Shown here one piece after another: positions 24,751 through 32,676 of a stretch of 44,354 nucleotides of DNA (position 1 is its first letter; each line of letters begins with the position of its first letter). The DNA is from Verrucomicrobiota bacterium (GTDB lineage Bacteria; Verrucomicrobiota; Verrucomicrobiia; Chthoniobacterales; UBA10450). The notes under the pieces were generated by a model. That model was not told where the DNA came from. It was given only the letters and a program-made list of their open reading frames with translations, and ran no database searches. The position numbers were made by a program, and so were the translations under genes. The stretch is from positions 1 to 44,354 of the forward strand of contig QHQA01000164.1 of the NCBI GenBank assembly GCA_003219695.1. The letters run 5' to 3'.

Positions 24751-25523
24751 TTTCCGACTATCACACCCATCCACAGGGACATCGAGTGCAGCGCTACACG
24801 CAAGCGTTGCTTCAGCCCTGGGCGGATTCAGCGCGCAAACTGGGTTTAACCGACATCGCTTTCACCGATCACGATCGTTATCACGCCGGAATCGACTTCG
24901 ATGAAATCGATCGGTTGCGAGAAAGAAATCCGGATCTGCGCATTCGCGCGGGCATCGAGCTCGATAACGACCCAATCTACTCGGCGGCTGGCCGAAACTG
25001 GATTGAGAAGCATTGGGAGAAGCTCGATTTTGTCCTGGGCTCGGTTCATTTCCTGGATCGCGCCGATCAGATGTTCGACAGCGTGCCGGACGGCGCCGCG
25101 CAATTCGAAGGACGGAATGTCGATGCGATTTATATCGATTATTTTCGCCGTGTCCGCGAAATAGCAGCGAGCGGTCTGGTCGATTGCTTTGCTCATCTGG
25201 ACCTGATCAAAATCCACGGGCATCGGCCAGCCGCAGAGACCGCCAGTTTGGTTAATGAAACGCTCGATTTTGTTCGGGTGCGGAATCTCGCTATTGAGCT
25301 GTCCACCGCCGGCTGGCGCAAGCCGGTGAACGAGCTTTACCCGGGGGACCAGATCATTGGGCTGGCAATAGGGAAGGGGATTCCTTTTACAACGGCCTCT
25401 GACGCGCACTCGCATGCGCAACTCGGCGACAATTTTCCGCGCCTCGCGCAAACGATGGCGAACTTTGGGATCCACCAGGTCTGCATTTTCGAAAAGCACA
25501 ATCGTGCCCAGTTGCAGCTATAA
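24711..25523 (+). CDS. PHP-type histidinol-phosphatase-like (HisK family)
   Basis: A 270-residue PHP enzyme resembling HisK, which removes phosphate from L-histidinol phosphate in histidine synthesis. Metal motifs: H-T-H in DYHTHPQ near residue 19, FTDHDRYH, AGIELDNDP, LGSVHFLD, FAHLDLIKIHG and TASDAHS. The start is GTG 24711; there is no ATG before the domain, and the N-terminal dozen residues are encoded by a repeat. No other his genes are nearby, so the assignment to histidine synthesis rests on family only. It overlaps the convergent DUF72 gene by six bases. Confidence 0.85.
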   Translation: MPVNQLSTKNYQLFSDYHTHPQGHRVQRYTQALLQPWADSARKLGLTDIAFTDHDRYHAGIDFDEIDRLRERNPDLRIRAGIELDNDPIYSAAGRNWIEKHWEKLDFVLGSVHFLDRADQMFDSVPDGAAQFEGRNVDAIYIDYFRRVREIAASGLVDCFAHLDLIKIHGHRPAAETASLVNETLDFVRVRNLAIELSTAGWRKPVNELYPGDQIIGLAIGKGIPFTTASDAHSHAQLGDNFPRLAQTMANFGIHQVCIFEKHNRAQLQL

Positions 25524-26462
25524 CTGGAGATCGAGCTGCGATCGTTGCTGTTCCGACAATGCCTTCCCTGTTTCAGAGGGCAGCGCCAAATCAAAGCCCA
25601 GACGCCGGGCGAGACGTTGGCAGGTTTTGGGGGCGAATCCTTCGAAGTGGTTGCTAGTGAATATCCAGATATTGCGAACTTCAGGAATATGCCGCTCAAT
25701 TTTCAGCGACCAGCTTTCCAGCGCGGCTTCGCGTTTCCAAAGCAATTTTTGGTAACGATGAACGTGGCCACCGTCCACGTCGTATTTGGTCGCGTAATCG
25801 CCGAGCAAGCGCAGGTAGAGAAAATCTGTCGTGCACGGCAGGAATTCAAACGGGGCAAGATTTCGTTCGTTCAGCGGAGTGGTATCGGCCCACGCCCAGC
25901 AAACGCGATATTTTTCCAACAGACGGATGAACTGCGGCCGATGCCATCCGGGGTGTCGAAATTCGATTGCGAACCGGAAATCCCGCGGGAGTTGCTCGAA
26001 AAACTTGCGCAGCGCCGTCTTGCCGTCTTTTGGGGCAAATGAGGGCGGAAGCTGGATGAGAATCACCGGGAGCTTCGACGCGAGCGGCTCAATGGCCCGG
26101 AGAAACGAATTCAATTCTGCTGTGCAGTCGCGCAGACGACAGACGTGCGTAATCTCGCGTGGTAGCTTGCAGACGAAACGAAAAGCGGCCGGCGTGATCT
26201 CGATCCAGCGGCGCAGAGTTGTTTCGGCGGGAGCAGCATAAAATGTCGAATCGACTTCAACAGCCGGAAAATAGCTGGCGTAGGATTCGAGCCATTGGGA
26301 CTCTGGCAAATCCGGCGGATAAAAAGAACCGCGCCAGTCCTCGAAACTCCATGCGCATGTGCCGATGCGAATTTTATGCTGATCGGTGAGGTTCAACGAG
26401 CTTGCACAATTAATCGGTTTTGCTCCCGTGGGAAAGCCATTAGTGTGAAAGCCCGTGAACAT
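25518..26462 (-). CDS. DUF72 domain protein (YecE-like)
   Basis: A TIM-barrel-like DUF72 protein, 314 residues from ATG 26462. Family blocks are RIGTCAWSFEDWRGSFYP, SYFPAVEVDSTFYAAPAETTLRRW, VILIQLPPSFAP, FAIEFRHPGWHR and the C-terminal WIFTSNHFEGFAPKTCQRL. The first 30 residues before RIGTCAWSF lack similarity and the true start may lie later, e.g. at TTG codons around 26400. Function not established for the family. It converges on the hisK-like gene, overlapping its stop. Confidence 0.86.
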   Translation of the reverse strand: MFTGFHTNGFPTGAKPINCASSLNLTDQHKIRIGTCAWSFEDWRGSFYPPDLPESQWLESYASYFPAVEVDSTFYAAPAETTLRRWIEITPAAFRFVCKLPREITHVCRLRDCTAELNSFLRAIEPLASKLPVILIQLPPSFAPKDGKTALRKFFEQLPRDFRFAIEFRHPGWHRPQFIRLLEKYRVCWAWADTTPLNERNLAPFEFLPCTTDFLYLRLLGDYATKYDVDGGHVHRYQKLLWKREAALESWSLKIERHIPEVRNIWIFTSNHFEGFAPKTCQRLARRLGFDLALPSETGKALSEQQRSQLDLQL

Positions 26463-26537
26463 CAGTCAGCAGCCCCTCCGGGGTGAGTGGCTGATGAACT
26501 TGACGGAACGGATAACTCAATTACCCTGCCACACCTC

Positions 26538-27776
26538 ATGTATTTTTTACTTCGCGGCGTTCTATTTTTGACGGCGCTCAGCTTGATTTTGACCGAGTCA
26601 GGCAGTGGCGCGGTGGTCTTTCAACCGGGAAAAAAAGCCAAGTTTGTCGCCCCTGGTGAAGAAGAAATCAACCAGACGGCGCTGGAGTTATATGGGACTG
26701 CGCAGACTGCCGAAAAGCAAGGCAACCTGAAACGAGCAATTGGCGCGTACAAGAATATCGTGCGGAAGTATCCCAGAGATGCTCTTGCCGCGAGTGCCCT
26801 CTATCGCGCGGCGGAATTGGAGGAACGGCGTGGCAACTATCTGGCGGCTGCGGATGCATATCGGCAGTTGGTCGAAAGATATCCCGAAAGTCCCCGCTTC
26901 GATGAAGCAATCGAGGCGCAGTTTCGCATCGGCGAAATGTATCTGGCCGGCAAAAAGAAGAGAATTCTGGGCATACCGCTTGGGAAATCGCAGGATCGGG
27001 CGGTGACGATTTTCGCAAGCGTTGTCCGCACGGCGCCGTATGGAAAATACACAGCGCGCGCCCAATTTGACATTGGTCTTGCGCGCGAGAAACAGAACCT
27101 GCCTGAAATGGCGATCGAAGCGTACCAGGCCGTGGTGAACAAATTTACAAACGAGCCGGTTGCAGCGGATGCGCAATATCAGATCGGCTACATCTGGTTC
27201 CTGGCGGCACGAAAGGGCACCACGGATGCGGCGGCAACCACGAACGCCAAGACGGCCTTCCAGGATTTCCTTCTCCATTATCCGCATAGCGAGAAAGCCC
27301 CTCAGGCGCGCGCAAACCTGGATCTTCTCGAGCACAAGGAAACGAAAAGCTCCTATGAAGTGGCCAAATTTTACGACAAACAGAAATATTATCGGGCCGC
27401 AGTAATCTACTACAATGAGGTAATTCGGCAGCAACCTGGGTCAACAGAAAGTAATCTGGCGAAAAAACGGATCGATCAGTTGCGTGCGAAAATCGGTGAG
27501 GCTGCGCTTCAACCGGCCGTGTCCGCGGTACAAACTGGCAAGAAAAAAGCTGAAGCGCATGGAGCGCGGACTGCTGGAACCGGGTCCGCGCAGCCAGGCC
27601 CGGCAAATAACGAAGCGCCATTGCCTGCGCCAGCAAGCGATAGTTCGCTTCCGCCACCGGCTTCGCTTGCGCCCGATATGACCACTGCGCCTGATCACCT
27701 ATTCCCTCCGCCGGGCACCAGCGCAAGCTCCGATGCATCGCCCAGCCCGGCGGCCTCCGCCTCACCGGCGCCTTGA
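26538..27776 (+). CDS. BamD-like TPR envelope protein
   Basis: A 412-residue exported TPR protein resembling the outer-membrane assembly factor BamD/YfiO. The start is ATG 26538, which begins a signal peptide (MYFLLRGVLFLTALSLIL); the longer frame from GTG 26487 hides it. TPRs of BamD spacing run over residues 50-340 (AEKQGNLKRAIGAYKNIVRKYP, GNYLAAADAYRQLVERYPESP, YYRAAVIYYNEVIRQQPGS). The final 80 residues are Ala/Pro/Ser-rich and probably disordered, which BamD lacks, and no lipobox is clear. It overlaps the LptE-like gene by four bases (TTGA), so the pair should be translationally coupled. Confidence 0.8.
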   Translation: MYFLLRGVLFLTALSLILTESGSGAVVFQPGKKAKFVAPGEEEINQTALELYGTAQTAEKQGNLKRAIGAYKNIVRKYPRDALAASALYRAAELEERRGNYLAAADAYRQLVERYPESPRFDEAIEAQFRIGEMYLAGKKKRILGIPLGKSQDRAVTIFASVVRTAPYGKYTARAQFDIGLAREKQNLPEMAIEAYQAVVNKFTNEPVAADAQYQIGYIWFLAARKGTTDAAATTNAKTAFQDFLLHYPHSEKAPQARANLDLLEHKETKSSYEVAKFYDKQKYYRAAVIYYNEVIRQQPGSTESNLAKKRIDQLRAKIGEAALQPAVSAVQTGKKKAEAHGARTAGTGSAQPGPANNEAPLPAPASDSSLPPPASLAPDMTTAPDHLFPPPGTSASSDASPSPAASASPAP

Positions 27777-28276
27777 AAGCGTCACTTGCGACACTATTCT
27801 GCCTCGCACTGAGTGGTTGCCTCGGCTATCACATCGGGCCGGTAAAGCCATATTATTTGCGTGATGTCCACACCATCGCAGTCCCGACCCTTAAAAATCG
27901 CACTCTGGTTCCGCGTATCGAAGTCTTAGTCACCGATACCGTAATCAAGCAATTGCAGCAGGATGGGACATTTCAGGTGGCTAGTAATGACAAAGCAGAC
28001 GCGACTTTGGACGGTGAAATATATTACATCCACCGCCTCCCGGCGCGCTCCGTGCGCGGCAACGTGCTGGCCACAACTGAATTTAGCCTGGCTCTCAGCG
28101 TGAAATACTCGCTGATCGGCCGAGACGGCAAAGCCTTGGCGGGCCCCGCTGAAGCAGTGGGGACAACAAGCTTCTTTGTCAGTAGCGACGTGACGAGTGA
28201 CGAACGGCAAGCCTTGCCGCTTGCTACCGAAGATCTAGCCACCCGATTAGTTAGCCAGCTAAGCGAGGGCTGGTGA
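27773..28276 (+). CDS. LptE-like LPS-assembly lipoprotein
   Basis: A 167-residue predicted lipoprotein with lipobox LSGC and cysteine 15. The start is TTG 27773 overlapping the upstream TGA. The core HTIAVPTLKNRTLVPRIE, VTDTVIKQLQQDGTFQV, and DKADATLDGEIYYI match the LptE/RlpB-like family (DUF4136-like beta-alpha fold) that plugs the LptD barrel for LPS export. LptD is not in the window. Together with the BamD-like gene and the MsbA/GT region it supports an LPS-bearing outer membrane. Confidence 0.8.
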   Translation: MKASLATLFCLALSGCLGYHIGPVKPYYLRDVHTIAVPTLKNRTLVPRIEVLVTDTVIKQLQQDGTFQVASNDKADATLDGEIYYIHRLPARSVRGNVLATTEFSLALSVKYSLIGRDGKALAGPAEAVGTTSFFVSSDVTSDERQALPLATEDLATRLVSQLSEGW

Positions 28277-28282
28277 TGATTG

Positions 28283-29161
28283 ATGAAGGGGGAACAAAGG
28301 CTTTGGAGCATCCTCAACGACAAACTCGATACTCTGCGCGCCGCCAATCGGTTGCCTGAGGCGATTCGCGTAGCCGAAACAGCGCTGGAAGTCGCCAAGC
28401 GCGCTTTCAAAGGAAGCGAGAGCCCTCTTGCCGCCAGCTTCGAAAAGCTGGGACAGCTACTGGAGCAAAAGGGAGATTATACCGCGGCCCAGCCATGCTT
28501 TTTGAAGGTGCATGCAATTCTGGAAAAGGTAAAACCGCCTGATCCGCGCGCTATCTTCCGCTCCGCGCGGCAGCTGGCATTCTTATGCGATAGTCTGGGT
28601 CAATCCGAGGAAGCAATCAGTTTCTATCAGAAAGCAATAGGCGCCGGCACCCAGATCGAAGACATTCCTTATTCGGATATCGGAACGATGTTAAACAACG
28701 TTGCGATGATTCTGCGCAAGTCGGGCAGGCAAAAGGCGGCGGAACCATGCTATGTGCGTGCTTTGGAAATTTACGAGAAGCAACTGGGACCTGATCACGC
28801 CGACGTAGCGTCAGTGCTGAACAATCTGGCGGTGTTTTACACAAATGAACGCCGTTACACTGAAGCTGAGAAAATACATCTTCGGGCGTTGGCCATCCGG
28901 CAGAAATTGAATCCACCTCCACTCGGTGACATTGCGCAGTCAAAATGCAATCTGGCGGTGGTCTATCATTCGCGCGGCGATTACGCCAAAGCCGCAGAGC
29001 TTTACCAATCCTCACTGAAAACGTGGGAGCAGGTGGAGGAAAAGCCGTCCAAGGATTACGACATCGTCGTGTCCAATTATGCCGATCTTTTGCGTTCTAT
29101 TGGTCAGGCGCGCAAAGCACATCAGTTGGAGGTTCGCGCGCGCAAGAGGCGCTTGGGCTGA
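28283..29161 (+). CDS. TPR repeat protein (kinesin-light-chain type)
   Basis: A 292-residue cytoplasmic TPR protein with at least five tandem units of the 42-residue TPR_12 kind, e.g. LAASFEKLGQLLEQKGDYTAAQ, DVASVLNNLAVFYTNERRYTEAEKIHLRALAI and DYDIVVSNYADLLRSIGQARKA. No signal peptide or catalytic domain. ATG 28283 is chosen over TTG 28280. It follows the LptE-like gene by six bases and probably shares its transcript. Such proteins mediate protein-protein contacts; partner unknown. Confidence 0.82.
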   Translation: MKGEQRLWSILNDKLDTLRAANRLPEAIRVAETALEVAKRAFKGSESPLAASFEKLGQLLEQKGDYTAAQPCFLKVHAILEKVKPPDPRAIFRSARQLAFLCDSLGQSEEAISFYQKAIGAGTQIEDIPYSDIGTMLNNVAMILRKSGRQKAAEPCYVRALEIYEKQLGPDHADVASVLNNLAVFYTNERRYTEAEKIHLRALAIRQKLNPPPLGDIAQSKCNLAVVYHSRGDYAKAAELYQSSLKTWEQVEEKPSKDYDIVVSNYADLLRSIGQARKAHQLEVRARKRRLG

Positions 29162-29240
29162 TTCAACCAGCTGTCGCTCGCTTCGTTTCTATCGCAATGT
29201 CTCTGATTTCAACCTTGCAGGCCGCCTGGCGCGCGCGCAT

Positions 29241-29256
29241 TGTAGCGCCGCTGCCT
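29241..29256. repeat. Decayed TGTAGCGCCGCTGCCTG element before tRNA
   Basis: TGTAGCGCCGCTGCCT resembles an outer arm of the CTGTAGCG repeat family. It sits just upstream of the tRNA. Only one arm is recognisable. Confidence 0.35.
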
Positions 29257-29259
29257 GTT

Positions 29260-29341
29260 GCTCGCGTGGCGGAATTGGCAGACGCGTACGGCTCAGGACC
29301 GTATGGGGAAACCCGTGGAGGTTCGAGTCCTCTCGCGAGCA
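29260..29341 (+). tRNA. tRNA-Leu (anticodon CAG)
   Basis: Acceptor stem GCTCGCG pairs with CGCGAGC, with discriminator A at 29341 and no encoded CCA. D-arm TGGCGGAATTGGCAGACGC, anticodon stem TACGG/CCGTA with loop CTCAGGA (anticodon CAG, reads the CUG leucine codon), a long variable arm GGGGAAACCC typical of a class II tRNA, and T-arm GGAGGTTCGAGTCCTC. Length is 82 bases, slightly short for tRNA-Leu. It lies alone between a TPR gene and the minus-strand basic protein gene. Confidence 0.95.
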
Positions 29342-29414
29342 GTAAGTCTCGTTCCCAGATCGGCCTTCAACTAGAGGCAGAATAGGAAACGCGCACTGCT
29401 GCCTGGATGACTGA

Positions 29415-29858
29415 TTACTTCGAAGCGGCTTTCCTTCTGGCTGCCCACCGCGCTTTCATCAGCTCGGAGAGCCTTCTTCGCCCGGCCGGCGTAAGTGTGC
29501 CTCTTTTCTTCGCAGGAGCCTTCTTCGTGCCTGCGGCTCTTCTTCTTGCTGCCCAGCGAGCCTTCATTAGCTGGGAGAGCCTTCTTCGTCCGGCCGGTGT
29601 GAGTGCGCCCTTTCTCCTGGCAGGAGCCGCTTTTGCCCCGCCCTTCTTTTTTGCCCAACGAGCTTTGGCAGCTGCTGAAAGCTTTGCTCGTGTAGCAGGT
29701 GAGAAGTAGCGGCCGGCGGCGCGCGCTCGCGCGCTGGGGGCTGTTGATCTTTCAGGCGCACCTCGCAACAATGAGGAAAGGCGTTGTTGCAGATTATCGA
29801 TTTGTCGGCGAATTGAGATCGCTTCCTGTAGTTCTCTAACAGATATGTCTTTATCCAT
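29415..29858 (-). CDS. Basic repeat protein with NUMOD-like KARWAARR units
   Basis: A 147-residue, very basic protein of uncertain family. After an N-terminal coiled-coil-like helix (LQEAISIRRQIDNLQQRLSSL) there are three units ending in AKARWAKK or MKARWAARR. The last two are 36-residue direct repeats (LTPAGRRRLSQLMKARWAAR), with a matching 108-base DNA repeat. The unit resembles the modular helix of NUMOD3-type and histone-like DNA-associated proteins. A role in nucleic-acid binding is inferred from composition and motif only. It lies between tRNA-Leu and the menG gene, on the opposite strand to both. Confidence 0.65.
   Translation of the reverse strand: MDKDISVRELQEAISIRRQIDNLQQRLSSLLRGAPERSTAPSARARAAGRYFSPATRAKLSAAAKARWAKKKGGAKAAPARRKGALTPAGRRRLSQLMKARWAARRRAAGTKKAPAKKRGTLTPAGRRRLSELMKARWAARRKAASK
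29441..29640. repeat. 108-base tandem duplication within the basic protein gene
   Basis: Bases from 29441 (CTGCCCACCGCGCTTTCATC) recur from 29549 (CTGCCCAGCGAGCCTTCATT) with mostly silent differences; period 108 bases, or 36 codons. This indicates duplication of one protein unit, followed by selection on the amino-acid sequence. Confidence 0.8.
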
Positions 29859-30017
29859 GTGTTGGTAATAGCCGGGGTTGGCCGCTATGGCAATGGTAAT
29901 TTTTTGGTAACAACTTCTGCCCGAGATTGCTGGCCCAATCGTAGCTCATTACCTATATCATGAGCCATAACATTTAATCGCAAAAAACTACGAACTGGTG
30001 TTCGGTCAAATTTTGAA

Positions 30018-30740
30018 ATGACTAATCAACCTTCCCATGTCCGGAAGATGTTCAGCTCCATCGCGGCTCGGTACGACCTCGCAAATCATGTGCTGAGTTG
30101 CGGCATCGATTTCTATTGGCGAGCGCGCTCAGCGGAAATCGTCGCTGGTTGGCACCCACACAAGGTCGCGGATCTCGCTACCGGCACCGGAGATTTGGCG
30201 CTCGCTCTGCAAAAGAAATTGCCGGACACGGACATCATCGGTGTCGATTTCCTGCACGAAATGCTGGACCTTGCGCAGCGAAAAGGCGTGCGCCAGGTGA
30301 TGTTTGCCGACGCGATGAATCTGCCATTTGACGATGCTTCGTTTGACTGCATCACCATCGCGTTTGGGTTGCGCAACCTGGAGAACTGGGCGGCTGCGCT
30401 TGCTGAAATGTCGCGCGTGCTTAAGACGGATGGGCACCTGCTCGTGCTTGAGTTCTCACTGCCCACAACACCAATCTTGCGGACAACGTATCGCTTGTAT
30501 CTGCATCGCTGCCTGCCGTTGCTTGGCTCTTTCCTGACAGGCAAGAAAAACGCCTACGATTACCTCGGCGACTCCATCGAAGAATTTCCGAGCGGCAATG
30601 CAATGTGCGAGTTAATGCGGGCGAATGGTTTCACACGCCCGAGGTTCGAACCCGTGACCGGAGGGATCGTCACAATTTACACGGCTCAAAAATCCGCGTC
30701 ATTCCGAGCGAAGTCGAGGAATCCCGTGGCGTTGCCTTAG
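30018..30740 (+). CDS. menG: Demethylmenaquinone/ubiquinone methyltransferase (UbiE/MenG)
   Basis: SAM-dependent C-methyltransferase for the last step of menaquinone synthesis. It has the family start VRKMFSSIAARYDLANHVLS, SAM motif I VADLATGTGDLALAL, IGVDFLHEMLDLA, and the FGLRNLENWAAALAEMSRVLK block, then SIEEFPSGNAMCELMRANGF near the end. 240 residues is long by about a dozen: the final residues SFRAKSRNPVALP are encoded by the left arm of a dispersed repeat (30698 onward) that replaced the native stop. UbiD at 16663 could belong to the same pathway. It converges on the DUF4340 gene. Confidence 0.92.
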   Translation: MTNQPSHVRKMFSSIAARYDLANHVLSCGIDFYWRARSAEIVAGWHPHKVADLATGTGDLALALQKKLPDTDIIGVDFLHEMLDLAQRKGVRQVMFADAMNLPFDDASFDCITIAFGLRNLENWAAALAEMSRVLKTDGHLLVLEFSLPTTPILRTTYRLYLHRCLPLLGSFLTGKKNAYDYLGDSIEEFPSGNAMCELMRANGFTRPRFEPVTGGIVTIYTAQKSASFRAKSRNPVALP

Positions 30741-30777
30741 GGTCCCAACACGACATCCTTCGACTCCGCGGACGACG
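30698..30777. repeat. GTCATTCCGAGCGAAGTCGAG repeat copy 3, entering menG
   Basis: Left arm GTCATTCCGAGCGAAGTCGA lies inside the menG reading frame and the degraded right arm (CGACATCCTTCGACTCCGCG and following) after its stop. The same family is at 8246-8306 and 19805-19877. It fills the 51-base gap between the convergent menG and DUF4340 genes. Confidence 0.75.
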
Positions 30778-30791
30778 CGAGCTACCAAGGT

Positions 30792-32675
30792 CTACGGCGT
30801 CGCACTCGCAACCGGCGTCGTCGTTGGCGAAGGCGACACCGTAGCCTGCGCTTCAAGCGGCAGCTTTAACTTGCTGAAATCCGCATTGCTGAGCGCAAAA
30901 GTGCCGTCGCGTCCATCCACGCGGGCACACCACGTGCCGTCATTGTTTTGAGCGCCAACGGTCAACTTATGTGATCCTTTGTTATCGGGCGAAGTCGTGA
31001 ATGCAAGAACAAGACGCGCCTTTTCAAAGCCGTGTTGCGGCGTCGTTGCCCCGAGCCAGCGCACTGCATGCAAGCTCGATAACGAGTTGAGCAGCGATTG
31101 CACATTGGCTTGGTTGATGTCGCCGGATCCGTTCAGCCGATGCCACTGGTTATTTTGATCGCGCTCGAGTGACAGCTCCTTTTCAGCCGTGACGCTCAAA
31201 CGATGGATTTGTTCCGGTTTAAACTTGAAGATTGATAACTCCTGCCATTGCAGGGGATCTGGTGAAATCTGAGCCAGCAAGCCGCGACGGACTGCCACCA
31301 CGAATGGCTCATCCGTCAGTCGCGCGTAAACATTGTCGCCTTCTTCTTTTCCGAAGGCGATTGCGGCAAAGGGCTGCTCACCCGCTTTTGTTTCAGCGGT
31401 GTTCTCCGAGGCAAATGAGCTGAAGGTTAGTTGCACCTGCGGCTTGTCGAGGCCGTATCTCGGTAGATTGGAAGCGACGTCTTCCGCAAACCTCGTAACT
31501 CGCTCGTTTTGCAGTGTGTCAATCAGGCGCCGAACTGCACCTGAATCAGCGGGCGCATTCTTTTTGCTGGCGATTGTCCAATTTTCATCTTTGCGTGCAA
31601 GAACGGTTTTGGCTTTGCCTGGAGCGTCGATCGTGATTCGATCCAGAATGTCTGTGTCGATCCGAACCAAGTGGTTGTCGCGCAAATCGGCCGGTTTCGT
31701 GTTCAGGATCTCTTCGATTTTTTTCGGCAGCGTGTAAACGGACCCGCGAGGCGCAAACCGCACATAAACCTGATCTTTTTCCTTCTCCGGCACACTGCCG
31801 ATTTGCAGCGTCTGGCCTTTGTCCTCTCGTCCGAAGACCTTAATCGATTCGCCGATCTCAACCTTCTGATCTTTTTTCTGCTCCTGATCAAATAACGTGA
31901 CGGACCCGCGCGGTTCCGCTAATCCATAAGGATGCAGGTCGCCTCGATCGTCGGCCACAAATTGTTGAATGCGGGCCGTCGTGATTTGCGAAATCAAGTC
32001 GCCGACCTTCTGGTCGTCGGCTCGCGCGCGGAGCGGCTTGAGGATGTTCCAGTGCGGATCTTTCTTCTCCAGCTCCATTTCGCCGGCAGGCGTCTTTAAC
32101 ACCACCCGCCGCACCTGCGCACTGGTGAGCTCGGTCAGTTTTCTGTCGCGAAATTCCTCCGGCTTTTTATCGATGTCCTTCTTGACCGTTTGCCTGGCGA
32201 GAAATGTTTCCTTTGAATTCTGGAAGCGCACATACATCCGGCCTTCCAGCGCCGCGTCTTTGCCGAACAAAATTTCCGGCAGTCGGCCTTGGCCCAGCAA
32301 TTTGAGCTTTAGCTTCGGACTGTTCAGACCGTACTCGGTCAGTTTGCTCTTATCGGCCTCAATTTCTTTAGCCGGGATGGTTCCCTCCTTCTGCCAAGCC
32401 TCCAAATCCGACAACAAATTCTCGACCAGACCGCTATCTGCTTGATCTTTAATTGGCGTTTCAAGTCGCCACTTGTTTTCGCGACGCCTGACCTCGATCT
32501 GCTGATCTCCATTTTTGATGATGATGCCGTCGATCTTGTCTCGATCGAAATTGACTACATCGTGGGCCTGTCGCGTGGCTTCCTCCGTGCTCGGCCGTTT
32601 CATTTCAAAGAACCTGAAGTAGGCGACACCCGCGAGGGCGATAATTGCTAGGATGAGGGTGTTCCTCCAGTTCAT
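30792..32675 (-). CDS. DUF4340 domain protein of Gld-type ABC operon
   Basis: A 627-residue protein with an N-terminal membrane anchor (LILAIIALAGVAYF, 7-20) and the rest periplasmic. It carries repeated DUF4340 modules: RENKWRLETPIKDQADSGLVENLLSDL, DPHWNILKPLRARADDQKVGDLISQI, NWTIASKKNAPADSGAVRRLIDTL and QWHRLNGSGDINQANVQSLLNSL are four versions of one unit. DUF4340 proteins accompany GldG-like ABC components; function undefined. The C-terminus is Ser/Thr/Pro-rich. It starts one base after the GldG stop, as the last gene of the operon. Confidence 0.86.
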   Translation of the reverse strand: MNWRNTLILAIIALAGVAYFRFFEMKRPSTEEATRQAHDVVNFDRDKIDGIIIKNGDQQIEVRRRENKWRLETPIKDQADSGLVENLLSDLEAWQKEGTIPAKEIEADKSKLTEYGLNSPKLKLKLLGQGRLPEILFGKDAALEGRMYVRFQNSKETFLARQTVKKDIDKKPEEFRDRKLTELTSAQVRRVVLKTPAGEMELEKKDPHWNILKPLRARADDQKVGDLISQITTARIQQFVADDRGDLHPYGLAEPRGSVTLFDQEQKKDQKVEIGESIKVFGREDKGQTLQIGSVPEKEKDQVYVRFAPRGSVYTLPKKIEEILNTKPADLRDNHLVRIDTDILDRITIDAPGKAKTVLARKDENWTIASKKNAPADSGAVRRLIDTLQNERVTRFAEDVASNLPRYGLDKPQVQLTFSSFASENTAETKAGEQPFAAIAFGKEEGDNVYARLTDEPFVVAVRRGLLAQISPDPLQWQELSIFKFKPEQIHRLSVTAEKELSLERDQNNQWHRLNGSGDINQANVQSLLNSLSSLHAVRWLGATTPQHGFEKARLVLAFTTSPDNKGSHKLTVGAQNNDGTWCARVDGRDGTFALSNADFSKLKLPLEAQATVSPSPTTTPVASATP

Positions 32676-32676
32676 A

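Noticed and set aside
24846-25499. 217-residue minus-strand open frame
   Set aside because: Antisense to the HisK-like gene with its PHP motifs intact.
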